From Candidatus Microgenomates bacterium (GTDB lineage: Bacteria; Patescibacteriota; Microgenomatia; JAADGY01): a DNA stretch of 23,051 bases. Position 1 is the stretch's first letter. The number at the start of each line of letters is the position of its first letter. The notes beneath the pieces are model-generated. The model searched no databases. It was not told where the DNA came from and saw only the letters and a list, made by a program, of their open reading frames with translations. Of this stretch, positions 1 to 7,020 are shown one piece after another. A program made the position numbers and the translations under genes. Location of the stretch: NCBI GenBank assembly GCA_015486555.1, contig WFRL01000040.1:1-23051 (forward strand), in the 5' to 3' direction.

Positions 1-46
1 CTGAGTTCCAAGCTCCGAGTTCTAAGTTCCGATTACCAAATTCTCC
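1..46. repeat. GAGTTCC/AAGTTCC repeat covering the folD 3' end
   Basis: The stretch consists of imperfect copies of GAGTTCCAA/AAGTTCCGA. It matches 21551-21573 inside the third repeat island (CTGAGTTCC, GAGTTCCAAG and similar blocks). Read on the minus strand it contains GGAACTTAG, which supplies the final Gly-Thr codons and the stop of folD. It may be the edge of another repeat island lying left of the window. Confidence 0.6.
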
Positions 47-918
47 ATTAAGGAGACAACTGTTACCGGACCAACTCCCCCAGGAACGGCGGCGGCGAAC
101 TTTACTTTTTCATAAGCAGAGGGTTGAAAGTCTCCCCTTAACCTCCCATCTTTACGGCCGAAACCAACATCGACAATTATTTGGTTACTCCTCACCCAAT
201 CAGCCTTAATCAACTCTGGCACACCAGTGCAGGAAATCACAACTTCAGCCTCACTAACTAGCGACTTGATATCTACTCCCTTATCCCCTCCTATTACTTT
301 TGCCCCAAAAGACGTTAAGGCTAAACTTACCAATGATCCAACCATACCTCGACTACCAACTACTGCCACCCTTTTATTCTCTAGAACTCTAGTCTCATCC
401 ATCAACCTGAATGGGTCATCAGCTTTTGGTTTGTAGACTTCCAAAGCGACGGTTAAAACCCAAAAGATAGCTCTGACTGTAGCCGACCACAAAAATTTCA
501 AGGGGTTGTTTATCATCACTAATCGCCCAATTGAGGTTGGTGATACCACATCCACATCCTTCTCAACTGGCACACTCAGAGCCAATTGGTAAAATATTTC
601 ATCTCGGTTACCCCAACTAACAGCTCTTGGCTTTTGAACCAGGACACCATCCACTTTTTCCGCTTCCAAATAAATCAATTGCTTTACCTTCTCAAGCTCG
701 CTACTTGAGTTTATCTTTAAACCAAACTTAACAAATCTAATCCCCAACTCTTGAGCCATTTTTTCTTTTAAGTGAGTATATGTTTTACTTGCTTCATCGT
801 CAGGAAAATAAAAACTAGCTAGGCTTAAAGTCCGGGATGTAGTCAGTTGAAGATTGCTTAGTTTACGTCGTAAAATATCAGCTCGCTGCCTCTGGAACCT
901 CTTGCCATCAAACCTCAT
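22..918 (-). CDS. folD: Divergent bifunctional FolD (methylene-THF dehydrogenase/cyclohydrolase)
   Basis: The family interconverts 5,10-methylene-THF and 10-formyl-THF in the cytoplasm. Visible in the sequence (numbered from the longer TTG frame): Y67xxxK71 in the catalytic segment, VDGVLVQKP with the substrate-binding Gln, KDVD at 140-143, a Rossmann glycine motif VGSRGMVGS, and the signature PGGVGPVT at 299-306. It is divergent: the usual PCTP segment is replaced by LWSATV, the Gly after KDVD is missing, an extra segment of roughly 15-20 residues precedes the Rossmann fold, and the basic loop that normally binds the NADP 2'-phosphate reads GGDKGVD. Start: ATG at 918 gives MRFDGK, the usual FolD beginning (298 residues). 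A TTG at 978 with AGGAG just upstream would add 20 residues. TATAAT lies 10 nt before the ATG. The last codons and the TAG stop lie in a dispersed repeat. It is near glyA, as expected for one-carbon metabolism. The family call is secure; activity and start are less so. Confidence 0.88.
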   Translation of the reverse strand: MRFDGKRFQRQRADILRRKLSNLQLTTSRTLSLASFYFPDDEASKTYTHLKEKMAQELGIRFVKFGLKINSSSELEKVKQLIYLEAEKVDGVLVQKPRAVSWGNRDEIFYQLALSVPVEKDVDVVSPTSIGRLVMINNPLKFLWSATVRAIFWVLTVALEVYKPKADDPFRLMDETRVLENKRVAVVGSRGMVGSLVSLALTSFGAKVIGGDKGVDIKSLVSEAEVVISCTGVPELIKADWVRSNQIIVDVGFGRKDGRLRGDFQPSAYEKVKFAAAVPGGVGPVTVVSLMENLVIGT

Positions 919-1011
919 CCTAAGGTTTATTATAACCTGTTCCTCACTCCTAGGTCTGTCACCAAATAATAAACTCAATAACTCCTAAAAAACAAAAATT
1001 GCCTTCCTTAA

Positions 1012-1911
1012 TCAAGCTCTTGGTAAACGACTTCCGACCCCTTCGATACCTACCAATCCTACTACACCCTCTATTTTCCCCTTTAACGCTTCTGGGTCTA
1101 CAGAAAAAGATTCCCCAAATACTCTCAAAACCTCATCATCAGTCAAATTTTTACCTTCCTTATATTTACCTTCCTTATATAACTCCTCAAGATACCCATT
1201 TATAAACACCATGTTCCTTAAATGTGGAGCATTAAAACCAAGCAACTCCCTACTATCCGTTTCATATCCTAATACTCTTAACATCAATTCCCTAGGAAAA
1301 ATCACCCCATACTTCTTTTTTATCCACAAAGCTAAACCAATAAGTGGAGCTTCTTGAAGGCCACTATAAACTACTACTCCTTTCTCCCCTAAACTTCCCG
1401 ATTCTCTCCCAATTATCCCCCAACTCGAAGTACTAAGTGATACCAACGGCCTTTCTGACAATCTTATTCTTCTCAAGGCAGGAATTAAATTATTTCCAAC
1501 AAAAGATAATCCTTCTATCCAACCGTACATCGGCCCTCTTGGCGACGCCTCACTAAAATCATTATCCACTGAAATGGCTGTCATTTCCTTTAAATAAGCC
1601 ACCAACTGTTCCTCACTATACATATCCGGCTCTGCACGCAAATTTTCTTTCACAAAAGGTCCAAAACCTTTATCCCTCCACTCCTCAACACAAGAAAAAT
1701 GTTTGACTGGCACCCCTCCCATAACCGCTAGCGCTATGGAAACACTCCGCCACGCCTCCATCGGATCATCATCTAAAACTATAGCCGGCTTGACCTTATT
1801 TTCTTTCCCCCAACCCATAACATATTTTATCACACCAATTATATCTCTATAAAATTCACCTCCTAAAAGTACAAAGTAATAAACATTGACAGAAACAAAG
1901 AAAGAAGACAT
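1012..1911 (-). CDS. Unknown protein with a receiver-like residue pattern
   Basis: I do not recognise a family. From about residue 42 the sequence resembles a response-regulator receiver: IVLDDDP (an acidic cluster after a beta strand), a helix with a downstream Gly, AISVDNDF (possible phosphoacceptor Asp region), LIPALRRI, then PLVSLSTSS (possible Thr/Ser site). No clear final conserved Lys is visible, so phosphorylation is doubtful. About 110 further residues follow, without a DNA-binding motif I recognise. They include YKEGKYKEGK, encoded by a perfect 15-bp tandem duplication. Start choice is open: 1911 is the first ATG, with weak GGAAA upstream, while ATG at 1818 begins 12 residues before IVLDDDP and is the more receiver-like start. 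It lies between glyA and folD on the same strand. Confidence 0.6.
   Translation of the reverse strand: MSSFFVSVNVYYFVLLGGEFYRDIIGVIKYVMGWGKENKVKPAIVLDDDPMEAWRSVSIALAVMGGVPVKHFSCVEEWRDKGFGPFVKENLRAEPDMYSEEQLVAYLKEMTAISVDNDFSEASPRGPMYGWIEGLSFVGNNLIPALRRIRLSERPLVSLSTSSWGIIGRESGSLGEKGVVVYSGLQEAPLIGLALWIKKKYGVIFPRELMLRVLGYETDSRELLGFNAPHLRNMVFINGYLEELYKEGKYKEGKNLTDDEVLRVFGESFSVDPEALKGKIEGVVGLVGIEGVGSRLPRA
1151..1180. repeat. Perfect 15-bp tandem duplication inside the 1012-1911 gene
   Basis: TTACCTTCCTTATAT occurs twice in immediate succession (1151-1165 and 1166-1180). The unit is a multiple of three, so it keeps the frame and gives the repeated peptide YKEGK. It looks like a recent slippage or duplication event. 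Confidence 0.9.
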
Positions 1912-1967
1912 AATTTCCGTATTATGACATATTCATCATCTGCTAGTAATAAAAAAATGTCCACCAT
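1863..1967 (-). other. Short receiver-start-like ORF (34 aa), possible gene remnant
   Basis: An ATG at 1967 opens MVDIFLLLADDEYVIIRK and ends at a TAG overlapping AGGAGG. LLLADDE resembles the first strand and acidic pair of receiver domains, but it is in a different frame from the 1012-1911 gene that it overlaps. It could be a frameshifted N-terminus, a remnant or chance. No ribosome binding site is evident. Confidence 0.2.
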
Positions 1968-1997
1968 ATCCAAACCTTACAAAAACAATACCATTAA

Positions 1998-2081
1998 TCA
2001 ACCAACTAAGTTCTTTCTTTCTCTTAAAGGATCGATCAAATCAACTAAATCTTTCACAGATAAAGCTGTTGATAAGGCCAT
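1998..2081 (-). other. Possible 27-residue small ORF downstream of glyA
   Basis: ATG at 2081 follows AGAGAG and encodes MALSTALSVKDLVDLIDPLR plus seven residues. The composition is protein-like and amphipathic. It lies in the gap of about 180 bases between glyA and the receiver-like gene, which otherwise shows no gene I can support. It may be a small protein or a decayed coding remnant. Confidence 0.2.
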
Positions 2082-2094
2082 TCTCTCTTTATTC

Positions 2095-3447
2095 TCACCA
2101 TCCAAAAAGTGGGTAATTAGAAGTTAGACGTTCAACTTCGATTAGTATCTTATCAGTAATTTTAGTTTCTACCACTTTGGCTACTATCTCATCTACAAGT
2201 TCTTTGTTAGATTTTCTCCCTTTCACCCAATCTGGTTTTATCGCCCGCACTACCCTATCAATCAACTCAACAATTTTTACCATTTCCTCCTCTTTCATTC
2301 CCCGGGTGGTTACCGCTGGAGTACCCAATCGGATGCCTGACGGCCAGAAAGGGCTAGCTTGCTCATAAGGAACAACATTTTTGTTCACCGTAATTCCCGA
2401 CAGCTCTAATAATTTTTCCACTGCCCCACCCCAGCCTGGACCAAAACGGGGAGTTAAATCTACTAATAAAAGGTGGTTATCAGTCCCTCCAGAAACAACT
2501 TTATAACCTCGACGAAGAAACTCTTCAGCCATTACTTGAGCATTTATCACTATTTGGCGAGCATAATCAGCAAATCGAGGAGATAAAGCCTCAGCTAAGG
2601 CCACTCCAATAGCCATAATTTGGTGATTGTGAGGACCCCCTTGCATTCCTGGGAAGACAGCTTTATTAACTGCTTCAAACAAGGACATTTCCTGACCATA
2701 AAACTTAACATTCTTATCTTTTCTGGCGAAGATCATTGCCCCCCGCGGCCCACGCAAAGTCTTATGGGTCGTTGTAGTTACCACATCCGCCCACTCAAAA
2801 GGTGAAGAATGAAGCTTAGCTGCCACCAGTCCAGCAATATGGGCCATATCCACCATCAAGTAAGCTCCAACCTTATCGGCAATCGCCCTAAACTTGTCAA
2901 ACTCAATCTTTCTTGAGTAAGCAGAAGCTCCAGCCACAATTAACTTGGGCCTATACTCTAGAGCTAATTTTTCAATCTCTTCATAATCTAACCAACCATT
3001 TCTATCTACTCCATAAGCGACTGCTTGATAGGTTCGACCGGAGTAAGTCACTTTATGGCCATGGCTTAAGTGGCCTCCAGCCGTTAAACTCATTCCCATC
3101 AATTTTTCTCCTGGGCGAAGAAGAGCAAAATATACCTCATAATTAGCTGGGGTTCCCGAATATGGCTGAACATTTACCCCCCATTGATTTTCTTCCAAAC
3201 CAAAGACTTCTAAAGCCAGCTTTTGAACCTTTATTTCAATTTTGTCAATCCATTGGTTACCTCCGTAGTAGCGTTTTCCAGGATAGCCTTCGGAGTATTT
3301 GTTTGTCAGGATTGAGCCTAAGGCTTTTAAAACATTGTCAGAAACAAAATTTTCTGAGGGAATAAGCTCGAGAGTATTCAGTTGCCGTTTCTTTTCTTGG
3401 GCCATCAAACGAAAAAGATAATCAACATCGACATTCGTCCGCATCAT
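2095..3447 (-). CDS. glyA: Serine hydroxymethyltransferase
   Basis: A PLP enzyme converting serine plus THF to glycine plus 5,10-methylene-THF, the main entry of one-carbon units. Seen: IPSENFVSDNVL at 29-40, NKYSEGYPGKRYYGG at 49-63, the substrate/PLP segment HLSHGH at 126-131, VDMAHIAGL at 199-207, the PLP lysine in TTTTHK (K229), and SGIRLGTPA with the carboxylate-binding Arg at 373. At 450 residues it is slightly longer than the usual 410-430; the extra length is a lysine-rich C-terminal helix. Two adjacent ATG codons (3447, 3444) follow GGAGTT. An extended -10, TGTTAAAAT, ends 6 nt upstream, so the mRNA may be leaderless. The gene ends TGG TGA, showing UGA as a stop. It feeds FolD and the thymidylate synthase encoded nearby. 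Confidence 0.97.
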   Translation of the reverse strand: MMRTNVDVDYLFRLMAQEKKRQLNTLELIPSENFVSDNVLKALGSILTNKYSEGYPGKRYYGGNQWIDKIEIKVQKLALEVFGLEENQWGVNVQPYSGTPANYEVYFALLRPGEKLMGMSLTAGGHLSHGHKVTYSGRTYQAVAYGVDRNGWLDYEEIEKLALEYRPKLIVAGASAYSRKIEFDKFRAIADKVGAYLMVDMAHIAGLVAAKLHSSPFEWADVVTTTTHKTLRGPRGAMIFARKDKNVKFYGQEMSLFEAVNKAVFPGMQGGPHNHQIMAIGVALAEALSPRFADYARQIVINAQVMAEEFLRRGYKVVSGGTDNHLLLVDLTPRFGPGWGGAVEKLLELSGITVNKNVVPYEQASPFWPSGIRLGTPAVTTRGMKEEEMVKIVELIDRVVRAIKPDWVKGRKSNKELVDEIVAKVVETKITDKILIEVERLTSNYPLFGW

Positions 3448-3453
3448 AACTCC

Positions 3454-3462
3454 ATTTTAACA
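3454..3462 (-). promoter_or_regulatory. Extended -10 promoter of glyA, likely leaderless
   Basis: TG-T-TAAAAT (5/6 to TATAAT, with the extended-10 TG) ends 6 nt before the first glyA ATG. This geometry recurs at six other genes in the window. GGAG within the 6 nt could also act as a weak ribosome binding site. Confidence 0.5.
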
Positions 3463-3532
3463 GCCAGAGGAATTAAAGTCTTATTCGATCAAAATAAGTT
3501 AGAAAGTTCATAAACTAAGCTCAATAAACTAC

Positions 3533-3541
3533 TGTTATAAT
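3533..3541 (+). promoter_or_regulatory. Extended -10 promoter, leaderless, for the Cys-rich protein
   Basis: TG-T-TATAAT is a perfect extended -10 element ending 7 nt before the ATG at 3549. Transcription starting about 7 nt after the -10 would begin at the start codon itself. No Shine-Dalgarno sequence is present. Confidence 0.65.
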
Positions 3542-3548
3542 TAAACAA

Positions 3549-3998
3549 ATGAATAAAGAAGAAAAAATAGTTGGCGGTTTAGTAATTCTTTCTTTAGTTT
3601 TAATGGCTACCTACATTTTTATCCGCTTAGTCATCCTCAAAAAACCAACTGTCTTCCTTCAAAGCGTCCCTAGGTGCCAACTCAACTCCTGCCAGGAATG
3701 TGATCTTGACCATTCGGGTTACTTTGAGAGCAAAGAAGCAACTGCCTTAAAGTATCTTCTTAATCAAGCTCAATGCTCTCAAGAGGAGACCGATGCTAGC
3801 CTCAGCTGGTGTCTTTCTCACTGCCAACCATCCGGTAAACCAAAGGAAAGATATCACTGCAAAACTACTCTTTACACCGACAAACAGTGCACTCACAAAG
3901 ATTACACAATTGAATTCCCTTCCTCAATTGATAAAAGCAAGGGCTGCACCTCGACTTCAAGCGGCGGCCAAATCATCGACTGCCAACTAATAAAGTGA
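3549..3998 (+). CDS. Membrane-anchored cysteine-rich secreted protein, unknown
   Basis: I do not recognise a family. The 149-residue product has a short charged N-terminus, one hydrophobic segment at about 8-30, and an outer domain with ten cysteines (43, 48, 51, 76, 88, 92, 104, 114, 133, 145). The even number and export signal suggest disulfide bonds outside the cell. CxxCDLDHSG at 48-57 is followed by a helix-like stretch, and could hint at a metal site or a dockerin-like acidic loop, but this is weak. The start is fixed by a TATAAT box ending 7 nt upstream and the absence of a ribosome binding site. trpS begins 23 nt after its stop, so the two may be co-transcribed. Confidence 0.8.
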   Translation: MNKEEKIVGGLVILSLVLMATYIFIRLVILKKPTVFLQSVPRCQLNSCQECDLDHSGYFESKEATALKYLLNQAQCSQEETDASLSWCLSHCQPSGKPKERYHCKTTLYTDKQCTHKDYTIEFPSSIDKSKGCTSTSSGGQIIDCQLIK

Positions 3999-4021
3999 TA
4001 GAATAACCAGAGAGGATAATT

Positions 4022-5008
4022 ATGAAACGTGTCCTATCAGGCATTAAACCATCTAGTGATTCTCTTCACTTGGGGAACTATTTTGGAGCTATTAAACAAC
4101 AGATAGAGCTTCAAGCTAATTACCAATGCTTCTTTTTTATCGCTGACCTTCATGCCTTAACCACAGTCCACTCAAAAGAGGAGCTTCAGAAAAACATCAG
4201 AAATATCATCCTTGACTATCTAGCTCTAGGGTTGGATCCGGAAAAGGTTACTTTTTTCCGCCAATCAGATATACCAGCTCATCCTTACCTAGCTGTCATC
4301 CTCAGTAACTTTATTCCCTTAGGCCTCCTAAAAAGAGCCCACGCCTACAAAGACAAAGTTGCTAAAGGAGAGGAAAGTTCAGTCAATGCTGGCCTCTTTT
4401 ATTATCCTGTTCTGATGGCTGCCGACATTCTCCTCTACAAACCCACTTACGTGCCTGTCGGTGAGGACCAAATCCAACACCTAGAAATCACCCGCGACAT
4501 AGCTGAGCGCTTTAACAAACTTTACGGCCAAACATTCCCCCTACCCCAACCTTTTCTGCCCAAAAAAGAAAGCCGCCGCCTCATCGGTACCGATGGTAAA
4601 AAAAAGATGAGCAAAAGCATCGGCAACATTATCAGTATCTTCGCCCCTGAGGAAGTAATCAAAAAACAAATTATGAACTCCTATACCGATCCTCAGCGAA
4701 TCCACCCCACCGATCCTGGCCGAGTCGAAGGGAACCCCGTCTTTATTTATCACCACCTGGTAAATAAAAACAAAGAGGAGGTAGCTGAATTAGAAGCCCG
4801 CTACCGTCAAGGAAAAGTCGGCGATGTTGAAGTTAAGGAAAAACTCTATCGTGCCTTTATGGACTATTTTGGACCCGCTCGAAAAAGAAGGAAGAAACTT
4901 AGCTCTAAACCCCAGCTTACCGAAGAGATACTCCTCCAAGGTAAAAAGAAGGCTAGCCAACTGGCAGAAAAAACTCTTGCCGAGGTCAAAGAAAAAATTG
5001 GTCTTTAA
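4022..5008 (+). CDS. trpS: Tryptophanyl-tRNA synthetase
   Basis: A class I aminoacyl-tRNA synthetase that charges tRNA-Trp. Seen: SGIKPSSDSLHLGNYFGA at 6-23, carrying the HIGH-type signature as HLGN; the Rossmann core with FFFIADLHALT; the tryptophan-binding region VGEDQIQHLEITRDIAERFN at 146-165; and KMSKS at 195-199. Its length of 328 is normal for bacterial TrpRS. AGAGG about 7 nt before the ATG is a reasonable Shine-Dalgarno sequence, in contrast to the leaderless gene just upstream. The LCP gene starts 4 nt after its stop, so trpS is probably in the middle of a three-gene plus-strand unit. Confidence 0.98.
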   Translation: MKRVLSGIKPSSDSLHLGNYFGAIKQQIELQANYQCFFFIADLHALTTVHSKEELQKNIRNIILDYLALGLDPEKVTFFRQSDIPAHPYLAVILSNFIPLGLLKRAHAYKDKVAKGEESSVNAGLFYYPVLMAADILLYKPTYVPVGEDQIQHLEITRDIAERFNKLYGQTFPLPQPFLPKKESRRLIGTDGKKKMSKSIGNIISIFAPEEVIKKQIMNSYTDPQRIHPTDPGRVEGNPVFIYHHLVNKNKEEVAELEARYRQGKVGDVEVKEKLYRAFMDYFGPARKRRKKLSSKPQLTEEILLQGKKKASQLAEKTLAEVKEKIGL

Positions 5009-5012
5009 AAAA

Positions 5013-5990
5013 ATGAAAAGGATTTTAAGAATTATCCTTATTATCAATTCTTTTTTAACTCTGCTTTTTCTTTCAATTTCTCTTCTTGCTTGCTACCAAT
5101 TTAACCACCGTCTTATCCAACCAACCAAGATAAAACAACATAACTCTCAAACTAACATCCTCATCTTGGGAAAGGGAGATAATAACCACACCTCCCCTGA
5201 CTTAACCGATAGTATTATTTTAGTAAATATTAACTTCAAGACTAATAAAATAAAATTCATCTCCTTGCCACGCGACATCTGGGACGATCAGTTAAAGATT
5301 AAGATAAATGCCGCCTATTATTGGGGAAAGAAAGAAAATCAACCTTACCAGCTCCCTGAGAAGGTAATTCAACGTTTAACCGGAGTACCAGTAGACTACA
5401 CTCTCATCCTTGACTTCTCCAGTTTCCAAAAAATAGTTGATGACCTAGGCGGAGTTTGGATAAATGTTCCAGATAGTTTTGATGACTATCACTACCCTAT
5501 CCCAGGTCGAGAAAAGGCTTATCCTATCTCCAGCCGTTATGAACACATCCACTTCGATGCCGGCTGGCAGTATATGGACGGAAAGAAAGCTCTCATCTTT
5601 GCCCGTTCCCGCCATGCCAAAGGAAAGGAAGGAAACGACTTTGCTCGCAGCTACCGCCAACAATTAATCATTCGGGCTATTATTAATAAACTTCTTTCTC
5701 AAAAATGGTCCTATTTAAAGCATCCTCAAAAAAGTTACCACCTTTTCCTTTCTTGGTGGCAAGAATTACAAACTAACCTTAGTCTAAACCAAGTAGTTAA
5801 AATAGCCTACCTATTAGGATTGAATCAGCTTAAAAACCATCAGCCAATAGAAATTAAAAATTACAGCTTCACCCCTACAGCCAAGGTTTTCCAACCAAGC
5901 GAAATAACCGTTTTTGGGGAGAAGGTATGGATCTTAACCCCACAGCAATCAGCTTTTCAAAAAGCTATCCAATCTATGATTAACCCTTAA
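5013..5990 (+). CDS. LytR-CpsA-Psr (LCP) family cell-wall ligase
   Basis: LCP proteins transfer undecaprenyl-linked glycopolymers onto peptidoglycan on the outer face of the membrane. The 325-residue product has one N-terminal membrane segment (about 5-28) and then an LCP domain at about 47-230. Landmarks are TNILILGKGD, DLTDSI, ISLPRDIW (the conserved Arg-Asp at 87-88), DYTLILDFSSFQKIVDDLGG, and FARSRH with GNDFARSYRQQ. A tail of about 95 residues follows. I chose the ATG at 5013, 4 nt after the trpS stop, because it begins directly with the membrane anchor; the frame is open further upstream but that part lies in trpS. Its stop codon interlocks with that of the convergent FemAB gene. Confidence 0.92.
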   Translation: MKRILRIILIINSFLTLLFLSISLLACYQFNHRLIQPTKIKQHNSQTNILILGKGDNNHTSPDLTDSIILVNINFKTNKIKFISLPRDIWDDQLKIKINAAYYWGKKENQPYQLPEKVIQRLTGVPVDYTLILDFSSFQKIVDDLGGVWINVPDSFDDYHYPIPGREKAYPISSRYEHIHFDAGWQYMDGKKALIFARSRHAKGKEGNDFARSYRQQLIIRAIINKLLSQKWSYLKHPQKSYHLFLSWWQELQTNLSLNQVVKIAYLLGLNQLKNHQPIEIKNYSFTPTAKVFQPSEITVFGEKVWILTPQQSAFQKAIQSMINP

Positions 5991-7018
5991 AGCGAGAAAC
6001 AACTTCTAATTTTAAGAAGAAATTTCCGCAGGCGGTTAGCTAAGATAAAAGAACGATACTTAAAAGGGTTAAGAACTAAATCCCAACTACCAACTGTTTG
6101 CCAATACTTAGCTCCATAACTAAGTTTAAAACGAGTAAATCCAGCCCAAGGATGACTTGCCGTCGTTCCTGGAGGAGCCGCTCCCCAGAGGTCAAAGATT
6201 TCCTTTTTACTTTCCAGACCATACTCTATCGCCCGCCAAGCTAATAAATTTGAAGCCATCAAACGGCGGTATAAGTAATCCGAGGCTCCATAGGGATAGT
6301 AAAGAATGTTTTTCCAATTAAACAACCACCAAACAGTAATAGTTTTATTTTGGTAAACCGCTTTCAAAATTTTGATTACTTTCGTTGTTCTAAACACCTC
6401 AAATAAATCAAAGTAATAGTCACTTGTATGGGACAAAAAATTATGCCGTTTATTGGTTTTTACCATTAAGTTAACAAAGTCAGTAACCCCTTTCTCAGTA
6501 GTATCTTCAACTACCTTCACCCCCTTTTTTTCTGCTAAGCGAATGTTATAGCGGGTTTTAGGATGTAAATTCTTCCATATCCTTTCCCTACCTTGGCTAA
6601 GATCAAGCCGTAAGGTATACTCAGGAAACAAAGGTTGAGGAGAAAAATAAAGGGGAAATTTACTAGCCAAGTAATTCAAATACTCCTTATTTCCTTTAGT
6701 TGCTGGCAGATATGGCTCTAGTTTTACTAAAAAAGCATCTTTCTTTTTAGCTAGCTGGTTAAGAAGTTCCATTTCTTCTAAAGTAATTTTCCCTCCTCGG
6801 GGATAATAAAGAAGAGTTTGACCAAAAGGCAAGGAATGAACAAAAAGCTGTAAAGTTCGTTTAATTACCCTTTGGCTATCTACACCTACCAAGCGGACAA
6901 CCTTAACTCTCCGTCTCTGTTTAAATTCACCCCATTCCCAGAGCTGAAGAGGGTGATTGGCTAGATTATTAAAGATATCTTTCTCTTTTTCCCCAGCTTT
7001 CCTATAACTCAACTTCAT
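5987..7018 (-). CDS. FemAB-type peptidoglycan-bridge aminoacyltransferase
   Basis: Family members (FemX/FemA/FemB, MurM) use aminoacyl-tRNA to add amino acids to the stem peptide of lipid II, building cross-bridges. The 343-residue product shows the two GNAT-like halves: WEWGEFK at 27-33, YYPRGG at 71-76, RYNIRLAEKKGV at 156-167, YYPYGAS at 240-246, DLWGAAP at 276-282 and GFTRFKLSYGAKYWQTVGSW at about 293-312. Amino acid and tRNA specificity cannot be read from sequence. It begins 2 nt after the UvrD stop, with AGGAG in the end of that gene as a likely ribosome binding site, so it is probably co-transcribed with UvrD. A basic C-terminus (about 320-343) may contact membrane. Confidence 0.92.
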   Translation of the reverse strand: MKLSYRKAGEKEKDIFNNLANHPLQLWEWGEFKQRRRVKVVRLVGVDSQRVIKRTLQLFVHSLPFGQTLLYYPRGGKITLEEMELLNQLAKKKDAFLVKLEPYLPATKGNKEYLNYLASKFPLYFSPQPLFPEYTLRLDLSQGRERIWKNLHPKTRYNIRLAEKKGVKVVEDTTEKGVTDFVNLMVKTNKRHNFLSHTSDYYFDLFEVFRTTKVIKILKAVYQNKTITVWWLFNWKNILYYPYGASDYLYRRLMASNLLAWRAIEYGLESKKEIFDLWGAAPPGTTASHPWAGFTRFKLSYGAKYWQTVGSWDLVLNPFKYRSFILANRLRKFLLKIRSCFSL

Positions 7019-7020
7019 CT

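Noticed and set aside
1924..2127. Plus-strand open frame of 67 residues between glyA and the receiver-like gene
   Set aside because: Ser/Lys/Thr-rich low-complexity translation, no promoter or ribosome binding site, and it runs into the glyA 3' end antisense. Most likely the shadow of an AT-rich gap.
2095..2130. glyA stop as a fourth repeat-derived stop codon
   Set aside because: AACTTCTAATTACC loosely resembles the repeat ends, but the match is too short and glyA ends with TGG TGA outside the recognisable part.
4824..5012. Upstream extension of the LCP frame
   Set aside because: It lies entirely inside trpS, and the translation is charged without a signal; the ATG at 5013 begins exactly with the membrane anchor.
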